Shown: positions 1 to 7,892, counted from the stretch's first letter. The stretch: 32,572 nt of DNA from Elusimicrobiota bacterium (GCA_009773155.1 WOVA01000027.1:1-32572); one strand, 5' to 3'. Notes: generated by a model from the sequence alone, not told the origin. Translations and numbers: made by a program.

Positions 1-1
1 G

Positions 2-61
2 CTATTCAAGAAACCGCTGGAACAGCGGCCACCGAGGCAGCAACAAAGCGGACATTTCTAA
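2..61 (+). CDS. C-terminal end of a probable IS transposase/integrase (5' part outside window)
   Basis: Frame 2 is open from the window edge and ends in TAA at 59-61, giving a 19-residue basic, Gln/Pro/Arg-rich tail that finishes SGHF. The stop codon lies inside the first of two near-identical 17-bp repeats (49-65 and 74-90). A transposase gene running into its own terminal repeat is common in IS21- and IS481-type elements. Only the tail is visible, so the family is a guess, and frame 1 is also open across this stretch. Confidence 0.3.
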   Translation, partial: LFKKPLEQRPPRQQQSGHF

Positions 62-90
62 TTGCCGCTACCCCGGACATTTCTATTTGC
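49..90. mobile_element. Right end of an insertion sequence, with two 17-bp repeats
   Basis: Positions 49-65 and 74-90 match at 16 of 17 bases (CGGACATTTCTAATTGC against CGGACATTTCTATTTGC) with a 25-bp period. Tandem repeats of about 20 bp just inside the terminus are typical transposase-binding sites of IS21-like elements. The AT-rich repeats stand out from the flanking GC-rich DNA. The left end and most of the element are outside the window, and no target duplication can be checked. Confidence 0.45.
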
Positions 91-143
91 TTGCAACACC
101 CCCGGAAAGGGCCCGGAAAGGGCCTGTGTAACCGGCCGGAGGC

Positions 144-172
144 TTGAAAATCCGGGGAACGTCAGCTATACT
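144..172 (+). promoter_or_regulatory. Sigma70-type promoter of the choice-of-anchor-D gene
   Basis: TTGAAA (144-149), a 17-bp spacer and TATACT (167-172) make a good -35/-10 pair. Transcription would start near 179, leaving a leader of about 50 nt that carries the Shine-Dalgarno GGAGGA at 218-223. The promoter lies just downstream of the IS end. Confidence 0.55.
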
Positions 173-230
173 TGTAAAAGGCGGGCGGAAGGGGTGCATC
201 CTTTTCAACCCAATGCCGGAGGATTAATTT

Positions 231-1916
231 ATGAAAGGCAGGAACGAGACGGTCAACTGGAAACTGGTACTAATCCCGGTGGCCGCTCTTAGCGTGGCCT
301 TCGCGGCCGGGACAAAATTCTTCTTCGGCGACGGACAGACGACGAAGAACACTACGGCGGAAACCATCGACTTCGGCGCCGACCGCGCCGGGGAACCGGA
401 AGAGCTGGCGACCAGGAAGATATCGGTCTCCCCCGGAGCGCAGGGGTCCTCGCTGGAGATGTTCCAGGAAGTGAACAAAGATTACACTTCGTATACCGGC
501 AAAAAACCGGGGACCGCCGCCGCCAAACCGCCCGAGTCCTCCCCGGGCGCCGCCGCCGCGGACGGTGTAGACCCCTATGAGCAGTACGCCAGGGCGCAGA
601 CCGGGGACCTTGAGGCGCCGGGCATACCGGACCTGCCCAAAGAACCCGCCCCCTGGATGAAGGGCGCGCCCGGCACGGGCTCTCCCGGCGACCCCGCGCT
701 CTCGCTCAAGACCGCGGTGACCGCCGCGGGGCCGGAGAGCAGGAAAGCTCTCGCCTCCTCGCGCAATTTCGGCAGGGCCGGCTTTACCTCCGGCAGCGGC
801 CAGGCAATGGGCAGGGACAGGATGGGCTCGGGCGGCAGCGCCGACTTCGGACGGGGCTCCGGGCAGCGCGGCACGGCCAATACCGTCTCAAACACCAACT
901 TCAGTTCCCCGGGCTCCGACGGCGAGGGCGGCGGCGACGGGCTTTACTCAGAGGGCGGGGCCTCTTCCTCCGGCGGCTCTTCGTCCCAGTCGGGAGAATC
1001 GGGCGGCTCCAAGAGCGGGGGCGAGCTGACCACGCAGCAGCAGGAAAAGCCTTTCCCGTTCCTCGCCGTATGGCCCAACCAGGTGAATTTCGGCAAGCTC
1101 AGGATGCACGAGACGGCCTATCGCGCGATCTCCGTGACCAATACCGGGAGCGCGGCCCTCAAGATCAGAAAGGTGGACAACCTGGACCCCGACGCTCCGT
1201 TCGGCCTGGCCGACAACAACTGCAACGGCAAGACCCTCAAGCCGGGGGAGTCATGCTCCTTCCGGGTGAAGTTCAATCCAAAGTCCATAAAGGGCGAGTT
1301 CATCTCCGGTTTCGAAGTGGAGACCGACGACACCGAGAACAACTACTACAACGGCCTTGTCGAGGTGAAGGGAGGGTCGGCCTATAACTACTGGGCCTAT
1401 CTCCTTCACCACTACAAGCTCGCCGGCACCCTGGGCAAGGCCGACTTCGGACAGATGAGCGCCGGCGCTTCCAGCACCCAGAACATCTATGTAATGAACA
1501 CCACGAGCCACAAATGGCGCGACATCAAGCTGGACAAGAAGGGCCTCCCCTCCGCCTACTCGATAACTTCCGAGACCTGCTCCGGAAAGGCCTTCGGCGC
1601 CTGGGGCTATTGCAGGATCACCGTGAAATTCACCCCTACGGACGCGAATGTCGGCCGGCTCAACCGCAACTACGGGAAATACAACACTTACAACATGAAC
1701 ACCAAGGCCAAGGGGGTAAGCGCCAGCCCGCGCTATCCCGAGGTCATAGAGAGCCTGAACTTCTCCAAGCCCGACGGGACCATACGGCTAATCGCCAACA
1801 AAGGAATTCTCAAGGTAAAGACAACGGTCGCGATCGCATCCGTGAAGGGCGAGGCCTGCGCGAAGTTCCCCGTGAAGGGAGCCCTGCGGTCGGGAATATA
1901 CTGGTACTTCAGGTAA
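231..1916 (+). CDS. Secreted or membrane-anchored protein with Hydin/choice-of-anchor-D-like domains
   Basis: 561 residues of unknown role. The N-terminus (about residues 10-32) is a hydrophobic segment after a short basic stretch: an uncleaved anchor or signal peptide into the envelope. Residues about 90-275 are low-complexity, rich in Gly, Ser, Pro and Ala. Two Ig-like repeats of the ASH/choice-of-anchor-D type follow, at about 277-380 and 400-505. Each carries an N-terminal F-G-K/Q-containing strand, a conserved Cys pair around a G-x-SC or W-GYC segment, and a V-K-F-N/T-P strand. The start is set by GGAGGA seven bases upstream of the ATG. The gene is alone behind its own promoter and ends at a bidirectional terminator. 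This fold usually mediates protein-protein or surface contacts; the partner is unknown. Confidence 0.75.
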   Translation: MKGRNETVNWKLVLIPVAALSVAFAAGTKFFFGDGQTTKNTTAETIDFGADRAGEPEELATRKISVSPGAQGSSLEMFQEVNKDYTSYTGKKPGTAAAKPPESSPGAAAADGVDPYEQYARAQTGDLEAPGIPDLPKEPAPWMKGAPGTGSPGDPALSLKTAVTAAGPESRKALASSRNFGRAGFTSGSGQAMGRDRMGSGGSADFGRGSGQRGTANTVSNTNFSSPGSDGEGGGDGLYSEGGASSSGGSSSQSGESGGSKSGGELTTQQQEKPFPFLAVWPNQVNFGKLRMHETAYRAISVTNTGSAALKIRKVDNLDPDAPFGLADNNCNGKTLKPGESCSFRVKFNPKSIKGEFISGFEVETDDTENNYYNGLVEVKGGSAYNYWAYLLHHYKLAGTLGKADFGQMSAGASSTQNIYVMNTTSHKWRDIKLDKKGLPSAYSITSETCSGKAFGAWGYCRITVKFTPTDANVGRLNRNYGKYNTYNMNTKAKGVSASPRYPEVIESLNFSKPDGTIRLIANKGILKVKTTVAIASVKGEACAKFPVKGALRSGIYWYFR

Positions 1917-1934
1917 ACCCCGGGCCGGGCCGGT

Positions 1935-1971
1935 GAAGAAGCCCGTCCGCGGGAAGCGGACGGGCTTCTTC
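1935..1971. terminator. Bidirectional terminator between convergent genes
   Basis: Perfect 16-bp stem (1935-1950 with 1956-1971) around the loop GGGAA. The stem has GAAGAA/TTCTTC at its base, so either strand gives a GC-rich hairpin followed by a short T-rich tract. It separates the plus-strand gene ending at 1916 from the minus-strand DUF192 gene, whose TAG stop (1971-1973) touches the stem. Confidence 0.8.
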
Positions 1972-2435
1972 TATTCTGAAAGGAAGGAAACGCGGGCCCC
2001 GGGCTCCGCGCCGCAGGCCGCGGCCGCGCCGGAAGCGACCTCCAGAACATAAGCCCCGTAGCCTGAAACTCTGGCGATTTCCGCGTCCGGCGCGCCCGGC
2101 CGCGTGCGCGGCACCCCGGCGGAGACGGAAGAGATCCTCAGCGCCCCGTCTATAAAAATCATGTCCAGGTCGACCAGGGTGTTCTTCATCCAGAACAGGC
2201 GGTTGCCGCCCGAAGTAAAAACGAAGAGCATGCCCGAGTCCGGGGCGAGACGGGGCCTGTCCATCAGGCCCCGGGCGTGCTCCTCCGGGGTGAGCGCGAG
2301 CTCCACGCTTATCTTCTTTCCGCAGGGGAGAACTGCGTATCTTATCTCCGTGATATCGTCCGCGCGGGCCGGGCCGCCGCCGGAGGACCCGCCGCAGGCG
2401 GCAAGAGCGAGGACAAGGAAAAGCGTCTTTTTCAC
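1971..2435 (-). CDS. DUF192 family lipoprotein
   Basis: 154 residues. The N-terminus VKKTLFLVLALAAC is a lipoprotein signal with an L-A-A-C lipobox, so the mature protein should be acylated by the Lgt/LspA/Lnt route (lnt is nearby). The rest is a DUF192 domain: R-G-L-M-x-R (about residue 55), a GMLFVF strand, the W-M-K-N-T-x-x-x-L-D-M-I-F-I-D core and a V-L-E-V strand. DUF192 proteins are small, often secreted beta proteins of unknown biochemical role. The frame stays open further upstream, but GTG at 2433-2435 is preferred because it begins the signal peptide and overlaps the upstream stop as GTGA, indicating translational coupling. Last gene of a minus-strand operon. Confidence 0.85.
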   Translation of the reverse strand: MKKTLFLVLALAACGGSSGGGPARADDITEIRYAVLPCGKKISVELALTPEEHARGLMDRPRLAPDSGMLFVFTSGGNRLFWMKNTLVDLDMIFIDGALRISSVSAGVPRTRPGAPDAEIARVSGYGAYVLEVASGAAAACGAEPGARVSFLSE

Positions 2436-2935
2436 GGCGGCGTCTCCCCGCCCGGCGCGGTATCGCTGGAGGAGGAGACCTCCTCCGGGGGCAGCGCGGC
2501 CTCGGCCGCGTCGAGGCGCCGCTTTATGACTCCCGCGCGGCGCCAATAGTAGGGCAGGTCGAGGCCGTATACCCGGAAAACACCTTCCAGTCCGCCGGTC
2601 TTTTTATAAAGCGCGGCGGCCTCCCCCAGGGGGACGCCCCTTTCAAGCGCCAGCCCGGCGAGGGCGATCAGTTCCTGCCGGTGGAAGCCTCTCTCGCCAA
2701 GAGAAAGTATTTCCCTGACCGGCTCGCTGCCGCCGAAAAGGGAATAGGCGGAAGCCGTTCCCAGCTCTACGGCGTAAAGCCCGGCGAAACGCCGGAGATG
2801 GTTTTTCGGGGGGACTTCTCCATCGTCCCGGACGAGGCCGCCCGGGTTCACTTCCCCGCCCATATACACCTGCGCCGCGGCCGGCGCCGCGAACAGCGGC
2901 GCGGCCAGCAGAGCCGTGAGGAGGGTCGCTTTCAC
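2432..2935 (-). CDS. Small secreted protein of unknown function
   Basis: 167 residues starting with GTG. Residues 1-21 are a clear cleavable signal peptide (basic start, Leu/Ala-rich core, AAAQ-type cleavage site). The mature part has no family I recognise. It is mostly helical, with a F-H-R-Q-E-L-I-A-L-A-G-L-A-L-E-like helix around residues 85-100, then a Y-K-K-T-G-G-L-E-G-V-F segment, and ends in a Ser/Glu/Pro-rich tail. It lies 10 nt downstream of the AsnC-domain gene and overlaps the DUF192 lipoprotein gene by 4 nt, so the three are probably co-transcribed. Export is the only property that can be inferred. Confidence 0.7.
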   Translation of the reverse strand: MKATLLTALLAAPLFAAPAAAQVYMGGEVNPGGLVRDDGEVPPKNHLRRFAGLYAVELGTASAYSLFGGSEPVREILSLGERGFHRQELIALAGLALERGVPLGEAAALYKKTGGLEGVFRVYGLDLPYYWRRAGVIKRRLDAAEAALPPEEVSSSSDTAPGGETPP

Positions 2936-2945
2936 GTCAGGGCCG

Positions 2946-3179
2946 TCAGATAGAGGTGGTCACCAGCGTTTCGGTGGTAAGCACGCCGGGGATGGGCCGG
3001 ATCTCCTGAACGACGGTGTTGGAAAGGGCGGGGAGATCGTCGGTCTCCATGTCGAGCACCAGGTCCCAGCGGCCGAACACCGCCGACATGTGGACCACGC
3101 TCTTGAGCGCCTTCAGCCTGGAGAGCGCCTGCTTCTCCTTGCCGGGCATGAGTTTCACCAGCACAAGACCTGTAACCAT
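2946..3179 (-). CDS. Stand-alone Lrp/AsnC ligand-binding (RAM) domain protein
   Basis: 77 residues comprising only the alpha-beta effector-binding domain of Lrp/AsnC regulators. It begins with the V-T-G-L-V-L-V-K strand, then a M-P-G-K-E helix start, V-V-H-M-S-A-V-F-G-R-W-D-L-V-L (the turn that forms the amino-acid pocket) and a C-terminal I-P-G-V-L-T-T-E-T-L-V strand. The helix-turn-helix that normally precedes this domain is absent. Stand-alone RAM proteins form oligomers that bind amino acids and can modulate full-length Lrp proteins or enzymes. The ATG start has AGGAG a few bases upstream, so it is not a truncated reading. First gene of the minus-strand operon, transcribed from the box at 3217-3227. 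Confidence 0.8.
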   Translation of the reverse strand: MVTGLVLVKLMPGKEKQALSRLKALKSVVHMSAVFGRWDLVLDMETDDLPALSNTVVQEIRPIPGVLTTETLVTTSI

Positions 3180-3216
3180 TTTTTTCTCCTGGACCGCGGG
3201 GGTGATCCCCTCACAG

Positions 3217-3227
3217 ATTATATCAAC
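3217..3227 (-). promoter_or_regulatory. Extended -10 promoter for the AsnC-domain operon
   Basis: On the minus strand this reads GTTGATATAAT: a perfect TATAAT preceded by TG-N, the extended -10 form. There is no clear -35, as expected for this class. Predicted start is near 3210, giving a leader of about 30 nt with an AGGAG Shine-Dalgarno. The same TTGATATAAT decamer occurs at two other promoters in the window. Confidence 0.6.
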
Positions 3228-3279
3228 GAAAAGCCGCCCCGGGAAAGCCCCCGGGGGCGGGCGCGGGCGCCGATTATTC

Positions 3280-3285
3280 TATAAT
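3280..3285 (+). promoter_or_regulatory. -10 box directly upstream of dtd (leaderless-type)
   Basis: A perfect TATAAT ends 10 nt before the dtd ATG, and no Shine-Dalgarno lies between them. A start site 6-8 nt after the box would leave only a few bases of leader. No convincing -35 is visible in the GC-rich stretch upstream. Confidence 0.55.
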
Positions 3286-3295
3286 GTAAGTTCAT

Positions 3296-3766
3296 ATGAG
3301 GGCACTTCTACAGCGCGTAACGGAAGCTTCGGTGACGGTGGACGGCGCCGTCGCCGCCTCCATCGGCCCGGGTCTGCTAGTTCTCCTGGGGGTGGGGCAC
3401 GACGATACCGCCGACGACGCCGTCTCCCTCGCCGCCAGGACGGCCTCTCTGCGGATATTCTCCAACGCGGAGGGGAAATTCGATCTCTCGGTCCTGGACG
3501 CCGGCGGCGAGGCCCTGGTGGTATCGCAGTTCACTCTCTACGCCGACTCTTCAAGAGGCAGGCGCCCGGATTTCACCGCCGCCGCCAAACCGGACAAGGC
3601 CGAAGCCCTCTACCTTGATTTCGCCGACGCCCTGCGCTCCAGGGGCGTCACGGTAAAGACCGGGGTGTTCGGGGCGGACATGAAAGTGTCCCTCGTCAAC
3701 GACGGGCCCGTCACTATCTGGCTGGACACGGATAAGGGCGTGAAACCCGCGGAGGCACGCGCATGA
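3296..3766 (+). CDS. dtd: D-aminoacyl-tRNA deacylase
   Basis: 156 residues, the usual Dtd length. The enzyme hydrolyses D-aminoacyl-tRNA (and glycyl-tRNA-Ala) in the cytoplasm, recycling tRNA and preventing D-residue incorporation. Family landmarks are present: the M-R-A-L-L-Q-R-V-T-x-A-S-V start, SQFTLY at residues 77-82, and N-D-G-P-V-T at 135-140 with the Gly-cisPro motif (137-138) that enters the partner subunit's active site. The ATG lies 10 nt after a TATAAT box without a Shine-Dalgarno. It is the first gene of a four-gene run in which each stop overlaps the next start. Confidence 0.95.
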   Translation: MRALLQRVTEASVTVDGAVAASIGPGLLVLLGVGHDDTADDAVSLAARTASLRIFSNAEGKFDLSVLDAGGEALVVSQFTLYADSSRGRRPDFTAAAKPDKAEALYLDFADALRSRGVTVKTGVFGADMKVSLVNDGPVTIWLDTDKGVKPAEARA

Positions 3767-4932
3767 ATATCGCCATAGACCGTAGGCGCATCAAAGAATC
3801 GTTCATGGAACTCGCCCGCATCCCTTCCCCCTGCGGCGGCGAAGGGGCGCTGGCGCGCCGTCTGGAACGCGAACTCAAAGGCCTTGGGGCGCGCGTCATG
3901 ACCGACGACGCGGGCCGCAAGACCGGCGGCCGCTGCGGCAACCTGCTCGCTTTTTTACCGGGGACGGTCCCGGCCGAGCCGCTGCTCCTGGCGGCCCACA
4001 TGGACACCGTCGGGCCCTGCTCCCGGATCACGCCGCTGGAGAAGGGCGGCCGCATAACCTCCGACGGCACCAGCGTGCTGGGCGCCGACTGCAAGGCGGG
4101 CATAGCCGCGATGCTTGAGGCAGTGCGCGCCCTGCGCGCGGCCGGCGCCCCGGTGCCGCCGCTGGAACTGGTCTTCACCGTCAGCGAGGAGATGGGGCTG
4201 CTGGGCTCCCGCCACCTGGACTATTCCCGGCTGTCGGCGAAAAGAGGAATGGTCCTGGACAGCGAGCGCCCCCTGGACCAGGTGACCGTCAGCGCGCCCG
4301 CGGCCGACCGCGTCGAGATAAAGGTTTACGGCGTGGCGGCGCACGCGGGCGTCGCGCCGGAAAAAGGACTTTCGGCCATCAAGCTGGCCTCCGAGGCGCT
4401 CGCGATGATGCGGCTGGGCCGCATAGACCGCGAGACGACGGCGAACATAGGCGTGATACGCGGAGGCGACGCCATCAACGTGGTGACGCCGCTCGTCGAG
4501 CTCAAGGGCGAGGCCCGCAGCCACCGGCTCTCCCGGCTGAAAAAACAGACCGGCCACATGGAGGACTGCTTCCGCCGCGCGCTGAACGGGAAATGGGTGA
4601 AGTCGGAGGGCGGCAGGCTGAAGCCCTCATACGAATTTTTCGCCGAGAGAAAGTATCCCAACATGAAGATCCCGGGCTCCAGTCCCGTGCTGCGGCTTAT
4701 CTCGGAAGCCATGAGGAAGAGGGACATGGGCATGAAGAAGATAGCGTCCGGCGGCGGCACCGACGCCAACGTCATGTACGGGCACGGGATAGAAGCGCCC
4801 GTGCTGTCCACCGGCATGAGGGAAGTCCACACCACCGGCGAATACCTTATCCTCGACGAATTCTACGCCTGCGCGGAGATAGCCGCGGACGTCATAGCGG
4901 GCTGGGCCTCGCGCGGCCCGGGGGTCTCGTGA
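3763..4932 (+). CDS. M20 family metallopeptidase (PepT-like)
   Basis: 389 residues. Cytoplasmic di-zinc aminopeptidase or deacetylase of the M20 clan. Zinc and catalytic residues are visible in order: H79-x-D81 in AAHMDTVGP, bridging D109 in L-G-A-D-C-K-A-G, the E142/E143 pair in [10 protein letters not shown]166, and H356 in E-V-H-T-T-G-E-Y. The dimerisation (lid) domain spans roughly residues 175-285, including the A-H-A-G-x-x-P motif. This motif set is closest to the PepT/YgeY-like tripeptidase branch; the true substrate cannot be read from sequence. The start ATG overlaps the dtd stop as ATGA, and the stop overlaps the lnt GTG, so translation is coupled through the operon. Confidence 0.85.
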   Translation: MNIAIDRRRIKESFMELARIPSPCGGEGALARRLERELKGLGARVMTDDAGRKTGGRCGNLLAFLPGTVPAEPLLLAAHMDTVGPCSRITPLEKGGRITSDGTSVLGADCKAGIAAMLEAVRALRAAGAPVPPLELVFTVSEEMGLLGSRHLDYSRLSAKRGMVLDSERPLDQVTVSAPAADRVEIKVYGVAAHAGVAPEKGLSAIKLASEALAMMRLGRIDRETTANIGVIRGGDAINVVTPLVELKGEARSHRLSRLKKQTGHMEDCFRRALNGKWVKSEGGRLKPSYEFFAERKYPNMKIPGSSPVLRLISEAMRKRDMGMKKIASGGGTDANVMYGHGIEAPVLSTGMREVHTTGEYLILDEFYACAEIAADVIAGWASRGPGVS

Positions 4933-6347
4933 GTACCGCCCCGCTCCCTTTCCTCGCGGGCGCTCTCTCCGGCGTCCTGCTGGCCGTCTCGTTCCCGCCG
5001 CACGGGTTCTGGCCGCTGGCCTGGTCGGCCCTGCTGCCGCTCTTCTTCGCCTCCGTGCGCTCGGCCTCGCCGGCGCGCGCCGCGGCCCTCGGCGCCGTGG
5101 CCGGGGCCTTCTTCTACCCGGCCGCGCTGAGCTGGATGACCAATATCTTCAACCCGGCGCTCTCGCTGCTGTTCTGGGCGATATTCGTTCTCTGGCTGGC
5201 CCTGCACTCCGCGCTGCTCAAGTTCCTCTGGGACCGGCTCGGCGCCGGCGGCTGCGGACAGCGGGGAGCCCTTCTCTGGGCGCTGCTGGCAGGGGTGACC
5301 TGGGCCGGCCTGGAATATTTCCGCTCCGAGGCCTGGCCGCTGGCCTGCCCCTGGCTGGGGCTGGGCTACAGCCAGACGGCCGCGGCGCCGGCGCTGCAGA
5401 CGATGAGCGTCTGGGGCGTGTACGGCCTCTCGGCCTTCATGGCCTCCGTCAACGCGGCCTGGACCCTGCTGCTGGCCAGAAAACATCTTGCGCCCCTACT
5501 CGCGGTGTTCCTCTGCGCCGTGATCTCGGCCTGGGGCCGCGACCGCCTGGCGTCCTTCGACGCGGAGGCCGGCCGGCCCGTTAAGGCCGCGCTGCTGCAG
5601 GATGAGACGCTCGACCTGGAAAGCCTGCTGGAACTGAGCCTCTCTCCGGAGGCCGCCGGCGCCGACCTGCTGGTCTGGCCGGAGTACGCTTTCTACATGA
5701 AGGGAGGCGAAGAGGAAAAATATTCGGCGCTGATATCGGAGCGTCTGAAAGCTCTTTCTTCCGTCAATATTATCGCCTCCGGCGTGCAGGACCCCGACGA
5801 AGTCGCGGCGGGACGCGGCGTCAATTTCGTACTGGCGCTGGGACCCGGGGGGGAGAACTACGGCCGCTACGATAAGATGCGCCCCGTTCTTTTAGTCGAC
5901 AAAGGACTCACTCCCAACACTTCGCCCTCGCCGATAACCTCGCCCCTCGGCAGCCTGGGCGTGCAGATCTGCTACGACCTGGCCTTCGAGGACGGGCCGC
6001 GCAAGGTGACGGTCAAAGGCGCGGAGATACTGATCAGCCCCACCAAGGACCCGATGAGCTGGGGCCTCAATCAGCATCTGCAGCATTCCGACATGTCCGC
6101 CGCGCGCTCCGTAGAGACCGGCCTCTGGCTGCTGCGCCCGGCGACTTCCGGCGTCTCGCAGATCATAGACCCGCTCGGCGAAGTGCGGGCGGAACTGGAG
6201 ACCGGAGCCCGGGGCGTGCTGGCCGGCACGGCCAGGCTGCGCGCCGGCGGGACCTTCTACACCTCTTACGGCTGGCTGTTCGGCCCGCTGAGCATGGCGC
6301 TGACGCTGGCGCTGGGGCTCTGGGCGCTTTTCCCCCGCCGCAGATGA
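4929..6347 (+). CDS. lnt: Apolipoprotein N-acyltransferase
   Basis: 472 residues, a normal Lnt length. This inner-membrane enzyme transfers the third acyl chain from phospholipid to the N-terminal Cys of lipoproteins. An N-terminal bundle of about six hydrophobic segments (residues 5-205) precedes a nitrilase domain. The E-K-C triad is seen at E252 (W-P-E-Y), K316 (Y-D-K-M-R-P-V) and C348 (G-V-Q-I-C-Y-D). A last membrane segment is near the C-terminus. The frame is open further upstream, but that extension overlaps the peptidase gene. GTG at 4929, overlapping its stop as GTGA, gives the proper N-terminal membrane start. The loop after K316 is M-R-P-V-L rather than the usual R-H-L-V-P-F-G. Confidence 0.92.
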   Translation: MSTAPLPFLAGALSGVLLAVSFPPHGFWPLAWSALLPLFFASVRSASPARAAALGAVAGAFFYPAALSWMTNIFNPALSLLFWAIFVLWLALHSALLKFLWDRLGAGGCGQRGALLWALLAGVTWAGLEYFRSEAWPLACPWLGLGYSQTAAAPALQTMSVWGVYGLSAFMASVNAAWTLLLARKHLAPLLAVFLCAVISAWGRDRLASFDAEAGRPVKAALLQDETLDLESLLELSLSPEAAGADLLVWPEYAFYMKGGEEEKYSALISERLKALSSVNIIASGVQDPDEVAAGRGVNFVLALGPGGENYGRYDKMRPVLLVDKGLTPNTSPSPITSPLGSLGVQICYDLAFEDGPRKVTVKGAEILISPTKDPMSWGLNQHLQHSDMSAARSVETGLWLLRPATSGVSQIIDPLGEVRAELETGARGVLAGTARLRAGGTFYTSYGWLFGPLSMALTLALGLWALFPRRR

Positions 6348-7711
6348 AGCCCGCCCGCGCCCATGAGCCGGGGGGGATGAGGGAGTTGATAGCCACAGCC
6401 TACCCGCTGATACTTTCCACCGCCTCCACCACGGTGATGCAGTTCGTCAACCGCGTCTTCCTGGCCCATTACGGTCCCGACGAGCTGGCGGCCTGCGTGC
6501 CGGCCGGCCTGCTGTCCTTCGTCTTCGCCTGCTTCTTCGTCGGCACGGCCGCCTACACCAACGCTTTCGTCTCGCAGTACCACGGCAGGGGCAAGTCCGC
6601 CAGCGTCTCCGTGGCGGTCTGGCAGGGCGTCTGGCTGGCCATAGCCGCCGGACTGCTGCTGATGACGCTTACGCCGTTCGGCTACTGGATAATCTCCGTC
6701 TCCGGCCACCCGCCGGCCGTGATAGAGCTGGAGAAAAAATATTTCCTGATACTGAACTCGACGGGGATCATCTTTCTCTGCAACGTAGCGCTCTCCTCTT
6801 TCTTCACCGGCCGAGGTCTGACCAAGGTCCCCATGGCCGTCAACATGACCGGCAGCGCCTTCTGCGTCCTGCTCTCCTGGCTGCTGATCTTCGGCAAGGG
6901 GCCGCTGCCCGAGCTGGGCATAGCCGGCGCGGCCTGGGCCATGGTCGGCGGACAGCTGCTGATGCTGGTCCTCTACCTGCGGCTGACGCTGTCTCCCTAC
7001 AACCGCGCGCGCTACCGCACCAGCCGGCTGGTGACCTTCCACCGCCCGCTTTTCCTGCGGCTGATAAAATACGGCACGCCCAACGGCGTCGGCTTCTTCC
7101 TGGACATAGCGGCCTTCGCCGCTTTCATCTTCATCGTCGGCGCTATGGACAAGATCTCGCTGGCGGCCAGCAACATCATAGCCTCGCTCAACCAGCTGGC
7201 CTTCATGCCGATGATAGGCCTGGGCATGGCCGCGCTGACGCTGGTGGGCAGGTATATCGGTATGAGGCGGCCGGAGCTCTCCGTGCGCGTCACGACGAAC
7301 GCCGCCGGGCTGGCCGCGCTTTACGGAGCCGTACTCGGGGCGCTCTTCTTCTCCTTCCCCGGCGTCTTCGTCGACATCTTCGGCTCGGGTCAGGAGGGCC
7401 TCTACGCGGCGATACTCGCCGAGAGCCGGCCGGTCATGCGCGTGCTGGCCTTCTTCATCTTCTTCGACGCGATAGGGATAGTCTACGCCGACGCGCTGCG
7501 CGGGGCGGGGGACACGCGGTTCCAGATGCTGGGGGCGAGCGCGGCGGCGTGGATACTCTTCGTGCCGGGCATCTGGTACATCACGCACGGCGGCGGCGAA
7601 CTGATACACGCCTGGGTCTGGGCGGCCTTCTACATCTTCCTGCTGGCCGTCTTCTTCTGGCTGCGCTGGCGCTCCGGCCTCTGGCGCCGCATCGACATCC
7701 TGAAGAAATAA
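6344..7711 (+). CDS. MATE family multidrug/Na+ antiporter-type exporter
   Basis: 455 residues with about 12 hydrophobic segments in two homologous halves, typical of the MATE/NorM fold. The start of the first half (T-A-Y-P-L-I-L-S-T-A-S-T-T-V-M-Q-F-V-N-R) and the central N-G-V-G-F-F-L region of the second half match family patterns. MATE proteins export cationic compounds or metabolites across the inner membrane using Na+ or H+ gradients; the substrate here is unknown. ATG overlaps the lnt stop (ATGA), making it the last gene of the dtd operon. The TAA stop directly abuts the inverted-repeat element at 7712, which may end the transcript. ATA is the common Ile codon throughout. Confidence 0.88.
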   Translation: MKPARAHEPGGMRELIATAYPLILSTASTTVMQFVNRVFLAHYGPDELAACVPAGLLSFVFACFFVGTAAYTNAFVSQYHGRGKSASVSVAVWQGVWLAIAAGLLLMTLTPFGYWIISVSGHPPAVIELEKKYFLILNSTGIIFLCNVALSSFFTGRGLTKVPMAVNMTGSAFCVLLSWLLIFGKGPLPELGIAGAAWAMVGGQLLMLVLYLRLTLSPYNRARYRTSRLVTFHRPLFLRLIKYGTPNGVGFFLDIAAFAAFIFIVGAMDKISLAASNIIASLNQLAFMPMIGLGMAALTLVGRYIGMRRPELSVRVTTNAAGLAALYGAVLGALFFSFPGVFVDIFGSGQEGLYAAILAESRPVMRVLAFFIFFDAIGIVYADALRGAGDTRFQMLGASAAAWILFVPGIWYITHGGGELIHAWVWAAFYIFLLAVFFWLRWRSGLWRRIDILKK

Positions 7712-7860
7712 GGAATAACCATTCCGGGGGCCGGCGGGGGCGCCTCGGAGCCGCGAGCATCGTAAGCGCGAGCGGCGAGAGCCGAGGACCGACGCGCTAT
7801 GCGCGCGGGTCCGTACCCCGCGGGCTGTCACGCCGCCATGCCCCCGGAATAGTTATTCCG
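7712..7860. repeat. Composite inverted-repeat element (MITE- or regulatory-like)
   Basis: The 20-bp outer arms 7712-7731 and 7840-7859 are inverted copies with one mismatch. Each arm also contains its own small palindrome of the form GGAAT-N4-ATTCC (7712-7725 and 7846-7859). The GC-rich 108-bp interior can form two further hairpins: CCTCGG 7743-7748 with CCGAGG 7782-7787, and GGACC 7786-7790 with GGTCC 7808-7812 around a GCGC-TAT-GCGC core. The element fills the whole gap between the MATE stop and the next gene and has no credible ORF. No target-site duplication is visible. It may be a non-autonomous repeat, a structured transcript end, or paired operators. Confidence 0.6.
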
Positions 7861-7875
7861 ATTGTCCTATTTTGC

Positions 7876-7881
7876 TAATAT
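7876..7881 (+). promoter_or_regulatory. Possible -10 box for the methyltransferase gene
   Basis: TAATAT ends 11 nt before ATG 7893. A weak -35 candidate, TTATTC (7853-7858), lies 17 bp upstream and inside the right arm of the inverted-repeat element, so the element may supply part of the promoter. There is no Shine-Dalgarno between the box and the ATG. Confidence 0.35.
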
Positions 7882-7892
7882 TGACTTCCGAT

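Noticed and set aside
4593-4928. Upstream extension of the lnt frame
   Set aside because: It overlaps the peptidase gene in another frame, encodes Arg/His-rich nonsense, and the GTGA overlap at 4929 gives the proper membrane-segment start.
6266-7831. Minus-strand ORF (521 codons) opposite the MATE gene
   Set aside because: Its composition is charged low-complexity typical of antisense GC-rich frames, and it overlaps the lnt end, the whole MATE gene and the inverted repeat. The MATE protein is clearly real.
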